NCBI RefSeq assembly: GCF_000209655.1
Contig: NC_015458.1
Coordinates: 2,170,001-2,234,000 of the forward strand
Origin: Pusillimonas sp. T7-7
GTDB taxonomy: Bacteria; Pseudomonadota; Gammaproteobacteria; Burkholderiales; Burkholderiaceae_B
Length of the DNA stretch: 64,000 nucleotides
Direction of reading: 5' to 3'
The notes beneath the pieces were generated by a model. It did not search any database. It was not told the DNA's origin and saw only the letters and a list, made by a program, of their open reading frames with translations. A program made the translations under genes and the position numbers. Position 1 is the stretch's first letter, and each line of letters opens with the position of its first letter. Shown here piece after piece: positions 57,913 to 64,000 of the stretch.

Positions 57913-59295
57913 GGGCTGGGCGGCTGTCCCGGCCTCAGCGGGCTGGTCAGAGCCCTGCCCTTCGACCAGGTTCTTGGGCTCAGCCTGGGTCTCGGGTTCG
58001 ACCGGAACTTCAGACTCGACCTGAGCCTCGGGCTCGATCGGCTCAAAGGAAATGTCGCTTTCCACATCGACCCGCGGGTCGAGAGTAGCCACCACTTCGG
58101 AGGTATGCAGCGTATCGCTCATGGGTACAAAATGTGTCGGTGCATCTTCACTCAGATTTTCTCCGGTGACACGTTGCGGGCGAACCAAGGCTACCAGCAC
58201 CATCGCACATGCGGACACAAACACAAAGTAGACGCTGCTTTCAAGCTCGCGCATCAGCACACCTGCCACCAAAGGCCCAATACAGGCGCCTACACCGTAA
58301 ACCATATACAGAATTGCGCTCAGGCCCACCCTGCGTTCCGGCTCAACGTTATCGTTGGCAAAAGCCGCCCCCAACGGATACAAAGTGAATTGCAGCACAC
58401 CAAAACCACAGGAGAACACCACCAGCAACCAATATGGCAGCTCCCACCATCCCCATAAAGGGATGGCGAGCAAGGCCAGACAAAGCGCATTGACGCGTAT
58501 CATGCCGACGCGGCTGATGCGATCGGCCAGCCAGCCCAGCGGCCATTGCGCCACAACCCCCGACGCCACCGATGCCGCAAGGAAGATGGCAACCTGACTG
58601 CTGTCAAGGCCTTGCTTGGAGGCATACACCGGCGCCAGACCGTAAAATGCGCCCGTAATGGCGCCCGCAATGAACAACACGGTGATGGACAGAGGTACAC
58701 GCGAAACATAGTATTTGACGTGCAGCGGCGCCGGCAATTGCAAGGCCGGATGCAAACGCCGCGTCAGTGCAACCGGCACCAGGCACAAGGCCGAACACAG
58801 GGCCACAAAGATAAGCGGCTGATAATTGAGCTGTGGAAACAAGGTGAGCGACAGCTGTCCCAGCACAGTACCCAGACTGGAGCACACCATATAAAAGGCG
58901 AACACCCTGCCGCGCTGGTGATTTTCAGTCTGCTCGTTGAGCCAGCTTTCAAGCACCATGAACTGGGTAACCATCGCAATACCCGCGATGAAGCGGAAGC
59001 CCAGCCAAACCCATAAACTATCAATCAGGGCCAGAGCAAGCACGGTGGCCGTAACAATGGCGGCCGTCGCCGCATAGGCGCGTATATGGCCGACCTGTAT
59101 GATGATCTTGTGCCCTATCCGGGCGCCGAATACCAGTCCGAGGTAGTAAATGGCGATCAAGCCGCCCACCCACAGCTCGGACACCGACAGCGCCGTCAGG
59201 CGCAGGCCCAGATAGGTGTTGAACAGCCCCGTCCCAACCAGCAACAGTATCGTTGCCAGATACAAAGAAAAAAAAGCGCCTATTGTTTGTACCAT
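57844..59295 (-). CDS. MFS transporter (YcaD-like) with long acidic C-terminal tail
   Basis: A 483-residue major facilitator with 12 predicted transmembrane helices in about residues 1-375. The second-loop segment GARIGHKIIIQVGHIRAY and the family motif MVLESWLNEQTENHQRGRVFAFYM are visible. After the last helix comes a tail of about 105 residues, low in complexity, with repeated Glu-Pro units (EPIEPEAQVESEVPVEPE) followed by Gln/Asn/Asp-rich sequence. The last part is antisense to the DMT gene. A GTG at 59337 would add 14 residues. Substrate unknown. Confidence 0.85.
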   Translation of the reverse strand: MVQTIGAFFSLYLATILLLVGTGLFNTYLGLRLTALSVSELWVGGLIAIYYLGLVFGARIGHKIIIQVGHIRAYAATAAIVTATVLALALIDSLWVWLGFRFIAGIAMVTQFMVLESWLNEQTENHQRGRVFAFYMVCSSLGTVLGQLSLTLFPQLNYQPLIFVALCSALCLVPVALTRRLHPALQLPAPLHVKYYVSRVPLSITVLFIAGAITGAFYGLAPVYASKQGLDSSQVAIFLAASVASGVVAQWPLGWLADRISRVGMIRVNALCLALLAIPLWGWWELPYWLLVVFSCGFGVLQFTLYPLGAAFANDNVEPERRVGLSAILYMVYGVGACIGPLVAGVLMRELESSVYFVFVSACAMVLVALVRPQRVTGENLSEDAPTHFVPMSDTLHTSEVVATLDPRVDVESDISFEPIEPEAQVESEVPVEPETQAEPKNLVEGQGSDQPAEAGTAAQPSAGDQNHNGADGQNDTQRVDQR

Positions 59296-59355
59296 TCGGG
59301 CCTGCTGACAAGATTTGGAAATACCCGGGCTATGCACACCCGGGCAGATGCTGAC

Positions 59356-59862
59356 TTACGAAATCTGGTCAAGCAAAGTCTGGGCATCACTGACCTTGAA
59401 CTGCCCGCCCTCTTCCACATTCAGTTGCGTGACAACACCGTCGTCAAGCACAGCCGAATAGCGCTGCGATCGTATGCCCATGCCCCGGGCTGTAAGGTCA
59501 AGCTCAAGCCCCAGCTCGCGCGTCCAGTTGGCGCTGCCGTCGGCCAGCATGCGAACACGCTCATTGGCGCCCTGATCCCGGCCCCATGCGCCCATGACGA
59601 ACGGATCATTAACCGCCACGCACCAGATTTCGTCCACGCCCTTGGCTTTCAGCTCGTCGTGCAGCTGCAAATAGCCTGGCAGATGCTTGGCCGAGCATGT
59701 TGGGGTAAAAGCACCAGGAACGGCAAACAAGGCGATCTTTTTGCCTTTGACCAGATCGGCGACCTGGAAATTATTAGGACCCACAGCGCAAGTATCAGTT
59801 GCGGTTTCGATAAACTCAGCCAAGGTACCGTCGGGCACTCGGTCGCCCAATTTGATAGTCAT
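59356..59862 (-). CDS. peroxiredoxin, Prx5/AHP1 type
   Basis: A 168-residue thiol peroxidase that reduces hydrogen peroxide and organic peroxides. The peroxidatic Cys is Cys56 in VPGAFTPTCSAKHLPGY; another Cys, Cys81 in EIWCVAVND, is conserved in many Prx5 proteins. The family ANERVRMLADGSANWTRELGLELD region follows. No glutaredoxin domain is fused. A ribosome-binding site AAAGGAG is upstream. It is 60 bases from the MFS start and on the same strand. Confidence 0.92.
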   Translation of the reverse strand: MTIKLGDRVPDGTLAEFIETATDTCAVGPNNFQVADLVKGKKIALFAVPGAFTPTCSAKHLPGYLQLHDELKAKGVDEIWCVAVNDPFVMGAWGRDQGANERVRMLADGSANWTRELGLELDLTARGMGIRSQRYSAVLDDGVVTQLNVEEGGQFKVSDAQTLLDQIS

Positions 59863-60040
59863 CGCACACTCCTTTGAAAGAAGTTCTCATCATACGACGC
59901 CGCAGGCGCCCATGTCATGACTTCGGCCGACAGGCTATTGTTTGATACACATCACTACCTTTTCTTCATACAGCTGTAAACTTTGTCCTGCACAATAAGA
60001 GTCCGGTCAGAAGATGGCCATGCACTACCGGGAGCCCATC

Positions 60041-60436
60041 GTGATACTACCCAAACTATCAGCCGCCATACTGGCCATGTCGTTGCTGGGTAGCGCTTTT
60101 GCCGCCAGCAGCCTCGAACGCAACATTTCGCTGGATCAGTGGGTCATGATGTGCGGTGCCGTCAATGGCGCCGCCGACCAAGTGGGCGCCAGCGATGAAG
60201 AACGGCATCAGCACCGCCTGACATCCAAAACGCACCTGATGCGCTATGCCATCGAACAAGGTTATACCCTGGATGAATTCGATGCTTTGTTCGACCAGGG
60301 CATTATCGAGGGCAGGAAACTCACGGCCGGCCGGCTGGGTTCAGACCCAGACAAGCTGACAAAGCTGATGAATGGCTTTCATCGTGACGCGCGCATAGGC
60401 TACCAAGACGTCAAGGACGCGCTCGACACGGCTTGA
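60041..60436 (+). CDS. small secreted protein of unknown function
   Basis: I do not recognise this 131-residue protein. Starting at GTG 60041, with GGAG six bases upstream, it begins with a good signal peptide (MILPKLSAAILAMSLLGSAFA, cleavage near residue 21). The mature part is helical and charged, with a single Cys (MMCGAVNGAA), and ends in KDALDTA. Starts at 60014 or 60020 would put a charged stretch before the signal, so they are less likely. It sits 50 bases upstream of moaC, but its role need not be linked. Confidence 0.65.
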   Translation: MILPKLSAAILAMSLLGSAFAASSLERNISLDQWVMMCGAVNGAADQVGASDEERHQHRLTSKTHLMRYAIEQGYTLDEFDALFDQGIIEGRKLTAGRLGSDPDKLTKLMNGFHRDARIGYQDVKDALDTA

Positions 60437-60486
60437 ATTGCGTATATGATAGAGCTGTTGTTTTTCGATAGCCTATACAAGACGCA

Positions 60487-60984
60487 ATGAGCTCTCCTTC
60501 CACCGAAACGCCCGTTCTCAGCCATCTTGACGAATCGGGCCAGGTCCGCATGGTCGACGTCAGCGGCAAGCAGACGTCCGAGCGCACAGCGGTTGCCGAA
60601 GGCCGTATCCGCATGAGCCCAGCGGCTTATCAACTGCTGTCCAGCCAGAAAAATGCAAAGGGCGAAGTGCTCAATACGGCCCGCGTAGCGGGCGTATTGG
60701 CCGCCAAGCGCTGTGCCGAACTGATTCCGCTGTGTCATAGCCTGCCGCTAAGCTTTGCCGGCATCGATTTCCTGCCTGACGACAGTACGCACAGCATCAC
60801 GATTACGGCAACCTGCCGCAGCGACTATAAAACCGGCGTCGAAATGGAAGCCATGACAGCCTGCAGCGTGGCAGCCCTGACCATCTACGATATGTGCAAG
60901 GCGGCCGACAAAGGCATTGTTCTGGAAAATATACGGCTACGCTACAAATCCGGAGGTAAAAGCGGTGAATGGCGCAACGATTAA
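60487..60984 (+). CDS. moaC: cyclic pyranopterin monophosphate synthase
   Basis: Second step of molybdenum cofactor synthesis, after the radical-SAM MoaA. The 165 residues show LTHLDESGQVRMVDVSGK-like N-terminal sequence, NTARVAGVLAAKRCAELIPLCHSLPLS across the active site, CRSDYKTGVEMEAMTACSVAALTIYDMCKAADKG near the end. moaA is not in the window. Its end overlaps the moaD start by 20 bases. Confidence 0.96.
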   Translation: MSSPSTETPVLSHLDESGQVRMVDVSGKQTSERTAVAEGRIRMSPAAYQLLSSQKNAKGEVLNTARVAGVLAAKRCAELIPLCHSLPLSFAGIDFLPDDSTHSITITATCRSDYKTGVEMEAMTACSVAALTIYDMCKAADKGIVLENIRLRYKSGGKSGEWRND

Positions 60985-61216
60985 AGTCATGTATTTTGCA
61001 CAGGTGGCCGATCTCACCTGCGTACGTGAAGAGGCCTGGCCACTGTCTGAACCCATAAGCGGCTCAGACTGGCTGGCTGCACTGGGCCAGCGCTATCCCC
61101 AGCTTGCGCCCATAAGTCGCCTGAAGCTGGCCATCAACCAACATCACGCGCCCAACAGCAGCATGATTCAGCCTGGCGACGAGGTCGCCGTGTTCGAACC
61201 TGTCACGGGGGGCTGA
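60965..61216 (+). CDS. moaD: molybdopterin synthase sulfur-carrier subunit
   Basis: Ubiquitin-like small subunit of molybdopterin synthase, 83 residues, ending in the required Gly-Gly (EPVTGG). I start at GTG 60965 because a consensus GGAGGT is at 60952-60957 with a 7-base spacer; a longer start at 60917 inside moaC lacks such a site. VMYFAQVADLT and MIQPGDEVAVFEPVTGG are typical. moaE follows 3 bases after the stop. Confidence 0.93.
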   Translation: MNGATIKVMYFAQVADLTCVREEAWPLSEPISGSDWLAALGQRYPQLAPISRLKLAINQHHAPNSSMIQPGDEVAVFEPVTGG

Positions 61217-61219
61217 TCC

Positions 61220-61690
61220 GTGGTTATCGTGCAAGAAGCCGACTTCGATATCGCCCAGCTCATGGCTGGTTTGCGCCAGCGCAGCGCGGGCAAGGCGGGG
61301 GCCGTTGTAACCTTCACCGGCTATGTGCGCGACTACGACCACGATACCGCCACGCAATCCTTGTTTCTGGAACACTACCCAGGCATGTGCGAGCGCGAAA
61401 TCGAAGCCTTGTGCACCAGTGCGCAGTCGCGCTGGGATATCCACGAATGCCTCGTCGTCCATCGCGTCGGCGAGCTCCAGAACTCGGATCAGATCGTTTT
61501 TGTTGCGGCAAGTAGCGCCCACCGTGGCGATGCGTTCAAGGCCTGCGAATTCATTATCGACGCCCTGAAAACCCGCGCCCCGTTCTGGAAACGCGAAACC
61601 CTGGCCAATGGCGAGCGTTTCTGGGTCCAGCAACACGAAGCCGACGCCAGCAAAACATCGCAATGGGATGACTCCCCTTCCATAAAATAA
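61220..61690 (+). CDS. moaE: molybdopterin synthase catalytic subunit
   Basis: Large subunit that transfers sulfur from MoaD to cyclic pyranopterin. The 156 residues start with GTG at 61220. Family motifs: GAVVTFTGYVRDYDHD, LFLEHYPGMCEREIEAL, HRVGELQNSDQIVFVAASSAHRGDAF (across the active site) and APFWKRETLANGERFW with the conserved Lys. It lies between moaD and moaB in the operon. Confidence 0.95.
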   Translation: MVIVQEADFDIAQLMAGLRQRSAGKAGAVVTFTGYVRDYDHDTATQSLFLEHYPGMCEREIEALCTSAQSRWDIHECLVVHRVGELQNSDQIVFVAASSAHRGDAFKACEFIIDALKTRAPFWKRETLANGERFWVQQHEADASKTSQWDDSPSIK

Positions 61691-61706
61691 AGAAGAAAGG
61701 TTTTAC

Positions 61707-62225
61707 ATGAGTAAAGCAGCCCCCAACCGGCCTCCGGTTTCCTTGAATTGCGCCGTCCTTACCATTTCCGATACCCGCGACAGCAGCAACGACACTTCCG
61801 GCGACTATCTGGTCGACAGCTTGCGCGCAGCCGGCCATCGCTGTGATACACGTGCCATCACACCGGGCAATTTGTATCAATTGCGCAAGATCATCAGCGA
61901 CTGGATCGCCAACGACAGCCTGCAGGTCATCATCACCAACGGCGGCACTGGCTTTACACATGGCAAGTCCACTGTCGACGCCATCTCCCCACTGCTGGAC
62001 CAAACCATTACCGGTTTTGGCGAACTGTTCCGCCACTTGTCTTATCAGGATATCGGCAGCTCCACACTGCAGTCAGATGCTTTTGCGGGCGCCGCCAACA
62101 ACACGTTGGTGTTTTGCGTGCCCGGCTCGACCGGCGCCTGCAAGACGGCCTGGGAAGGCATCATCAAAGAGCAGCTCGACAGTACGCACCGCCCATGCAA
62201 TTTCGGCAGCCACTACCATGCTTGA
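61707..62225 (+). CDS. moaB: molybdenum cofactor biosynthesis protein B
   Basis: MoCF-family protein of 172 residues, thought to adenylate molybdopterin or be redundant with Mog. Motifs: NCAVLTISDTRDSSNDTSGDYL, VIITNGGTGFTHGKSTVDAI, FGELFRHLSYQDIGSSTLQSDAFAG and FCVPGSTGACKTAW. AGAAAGG precedes the ATG. Its end overlaps moeA by 8 bases. A separate Mog is encoded at 13660-14313, so the organism has both family members. Confidence 0.93.
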   Translation: MSKAAPNRPPVSLNCAVLTISDTRDSSNDTSGDYLVDSLRAAGHRCDTRAITPGNLYQLRKIISDWIANDSLQVIITNGGTGFTHGKSTVDAISPLLDQTITGFGELFRHLSYQDIGSSTLQSDAFAGAANNTLVFCVPGSTGACKTAWEGIIKEQLDSTHRPCNFGSHYHA

Positions 62226-63423
62226 TTTTGATACTGCCCAGGCCCGTTTGGCCGCCGCCGGCGGCCATCCTTCCATCGCTGAAACCTGCCCCCTGATCCA
62301 GGCACGTGGCCGTGTGCTGGCTCAAACACTGTTCGCCGCACTCGATCTGCCCCCTGCCGACAACAGTGCCATGGATGGCTACGCCATTCGGCACGCCGAC
62401 TATGTGGCCGGAAAAAGCCTTCCGGTGCAGCAGCGCTGCTATGCCGGCGTCAAGCCAGAGGCCCTGTTGCCTGACAACACCATACGTCTCTTCACGGGCA
62501 GCCTGTTGCCCGAGGGGGCCGACACCGTCGTCATGCAGGAAGACGTCGATGAAAGCGATAACACATTGCTTATTCACCGCGTTCCCAAACAAGGCGCCCA
62601 CATACGCTATCGTGGCGAAGACATCCGGACCGGCGAACAGCTTTTTGCAAAAGGCACATTGCTGGGTGCTGCGCAGATTGCCATGCTGGCATCCCAGGGC
62701 TACGCCGAAATAAGCGTCTATCCAGCGCTCAAGGTTGGCATACTTACCACGGGCGACGAGCTGGTCAGCCCCGGCCAGCCACGTAGCGACGAACATATCT
62801 ACAACTCGAATGGCTCCATGCTGGCCGCTCTGGTCGAGAACATGGGCGCCAACGCGGTACATGTGCTGCATGCGCTCGATACCGAAGCATCCCTGCAGTC
62901 GGCGTTGTCCACCTTGCTTCAGGACTGCGACCTGGTGCTGACCGTCGGCGGCGTATCGGTAGGCGAGAAAGACCTGGTCAAGCCAGCCATAGAACAGTTC
63001 GGCGGCACGCTGGACTTGTGGCGGGTTTGCATGAAACCGGGCAAGCCGGTGGCCCTGGCGCATGCCGCCAACAAGCCCGTCGTCTGCCTGCCGGGTAATC
63101 CGGTGTCGGCCTTTGCCGTCTTTACCATGCTGGTAAGCCCCTTGCTGCGCAGCATGCAAGGGCGAGCCCAAATCATGCCACCTTTGCAGTACGGACAATT
63201 GGCAACCCAGAAAGAGTTCAACGACAGCCGCGAAGAGTTTCTGCGCGTCAAAGCCCAGACCAATACTAAGGGCCTGACGCAACTGACGCCCTACCCGCAG
63301 CAAGGTTCCGGCATCATCAGCTCGCTGTCATGGGCAAGCGGTTTGGCCCGCATTCCAGCAAACACGTCCGTCAAGAACGGAGATATTGTTCCGTACTACG
63401 ATTTCCAGCACTGGCTGGCATAG
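62218..63423 (+). CDS. moeA: molybdopterin molybdenumtransferase
   Basis: Inserts molybdate into adenylated molybdopterin. From the ATG at 62218 (401 residues); the frame is open back to 61843 but that part lies inside moaB. Seen: PPADNSAMDGYAIRHADY, the family active-site loop, GDTVV-type ADTVVMQEDV, GILTTGDELVSPGQP, DLVLTVGGVSVGEKDLVK, WRVCMKPGKPVALAHA and CLPGNPVSAFAVF. The 3' end overlaps mobA on the other strand by 28 bases. Confidence 0.95.
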   Translation: MLDFDTAQARLAAAGGHPSIAETCPLIQARGRVLAQTLFAALDLPPADNSAMDGYAIRHADYVAGKSLPVQQRCYAGVKPEALLPDNTIRLFTGSLLPEGADTVVMQEDVDESDNTLLIHRVPKQGAHIRYRGEDIRTGEQLFAKGTLLGAAQIAMLASQGYAEISVYPALKVGILTTGDELVSPGQPRSDEHIYNSNGSMLAALVENMGANAVHVLHALDTEASLQSALSTLLQDCDLVLTVGGVSVGEKDLVKPAIEQFGGTLDLWRVCMKPGKPVALAHAANKPVVCLPGNPVSAFAVFTMLVSPLLRSMQGRAQIMPPLQYGQLATQKEFNDSREEFLRVKAQTNTKGLTQLTPYPQQGSGIISSLSWASGLARIPANTSVKNGDIVPYYDFQHWLA

Positions 63424-64000
63424 CGCAGGTCGTCGGGCGTATTGATATTGAAGAAGATATCGTCGCCCTGGAATTGAACCGGTATCGCCTGATTCCGGTT
63501 CTGCCATAGCTGTACTTTACGGTCGCCCGCCATCAAATAGCTGCGCAAGCTGTCTGCCATATCCACATGCAGCACCATGCACAACGGATGCGCACGCTCT
63601 GCCGTACGGGCATAGGCAATAGGTGCGGCAAGGGCATCGGCCGCCCCAAGCAAGGCCGGCGCCAAGTCTGGCGGCAGATTCACCACATCCACTGGCAACA
63701 CCAGCAACCAGGGAGTCCGGGCTGTTGCAAGCGCCCGCTCTATACCTGCCAAAGGCCCCAGGCCGCTGCCCAGCGTGACGTCATCGGCGATGACTTTGCC
63801 ATAAGAGGCATAGGCCTGTTCATTACGATTGGCGCTGATAAGCAAGGTCTGCACATGCGGCAACAGAAAGCGCCGCGCATGCGCAACCAACGGCTCGCCG
63901 CGCAAGTCCAGCAGCCCTTTGTCGATGGCTGCCCCCATGCGATCACCTGCTAGCTGCAGGTCGGCCTGCATGCGCCTGGCCTGGCCACCCGCCAGAATCA
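63396..64000 (-). CDS. mobA: molybdenum cofactor guanylyltransferase, N-terminus cut by window edge
   Basis: Attaches GMP to molybdenum cofactor to make the bis-MGD type used by many bacterial oxidoreductases. The frame continues past Met 63971 to the window edge as ILAGGQARRM, the family N-terminal nucleotide-binding motif, so the gene starts outside. After LAGGQARRM comes an extra stretch (QADLQLAGDRMGAAI) before DKGLL, longer than the usual spacing. Further on: LLISANRNEQAYASYG, LGSGLGPLAGIERAL, WLLVLPVDVVNLPPDL. It is convergent with moeA. Confidence 0.88.
   Translation of the reverse strand, partial: ILAGGQARRMQADLQLAGDRMGAAIDKGLLDLRGEPLVAHARRFLLPHVQTLLISANRNEQAYASYGKVIADDVTLGSGLGPLAGIERALATARTPWLLVLPVDVVNLPPDLAPALLGAADALAAPIAYARTAERAHPLCMVLHVDMADSLRSYLMAGDRKVQLWQNRNQAIPVQFQGDDIFFNINTPDDLRYASQCWKS

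Overview
The window looks like core chromosome of a betaproteobacterium of the order Burkholderiales, most likely family Alcaligenaceae (relatives of Bordetella, Achromobacter or Pusillimonas). The basis is moderately high GC, the gene orders tkt-gap-pgk-(mog)-fba-purC-purE-purK-sua5, queA-tgt-yajC-secD-secF and miaB-phoH-ybeY-corC-lnt, and protein sequences that read as betaproteobacterial. I see no insertion sequence, prophage, CRISPR array or integrase, and no gene-free stretch above 300 bases.

Layout. 1-8.7 kb: the end of an FAD oxidoreductase, purU, a LysR-ggt pair divergent from an acetolactate-synthase-like TPP enzyme, gcdH, a MaoC-type hydratase and an alpha/beta hydrolase. 8.7-18.7 kb, minus strand: central carbon genes (tkt, gap, pgk, fba) with mog between pgk and fba, followed by purC, purE, purK and sua5. 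18.8-26.8 kb: rsmE, a maeB-patatin-barstar operon, a Tat-exported PCMH-like protein, an aminotransferase and a lytic transglycosylase. 26.8-32.6 kb: ubiD, a DUF883/YqjE/YqjK-like envelope-stress operon, a secreted unknown, upp and dacB. 32.8-38.3 kb: queuosine and Sec translocon genes. 38.4-40 kb: sulfite dehydrogenase sorA-sorB. 40.2-46.6 kb: the miaB to lnt operon and an SDR gene. 46.8-47.25 kb: tRNA-Ala, tRNA-Glu and tRNA-Asp with a promoter and terminator. 47.3-52.4 kb: a nitroreductase and an iron-uptake-like set (DUF2946, TonB receptor, PepSY protein). 52.4-59.9 kb: a second maeB divergent from a LysR gene, bioB, DMT and MFS transporters and a peroxiredoxin. 60-64 kb: molybdenum cofactor genes moaC, moaD, moaE, moaB, moeA and, on the opposite strand, mobA running off the window.

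How the parts connect. The two molybdenum-cofactor loci (mog at 13.7 kb; moa/moe/mob at 60-64 kb) supply the cofactor that the SorA sulfite dehydrogenase at 39 kb needs. The two malic enzymes are paralogues whose DNA is identical over long blocks. Intrinsic-terminator-like hairpins lie a few bases before the start codons of purC, pgk and secD, inside otherwise conserved operons. A patatin-family phospholipase is translationally coupled to a barstar-like protein with no barnase beside it. No clearly new multi-gene defence or biosynthetic system is visible; the best leads are the patatin-barstar pair, the intra-operon hairpins, the double dyad between the LysR and TPP-enzyme genes, and the malic-enzyme gene-conversion tracts.
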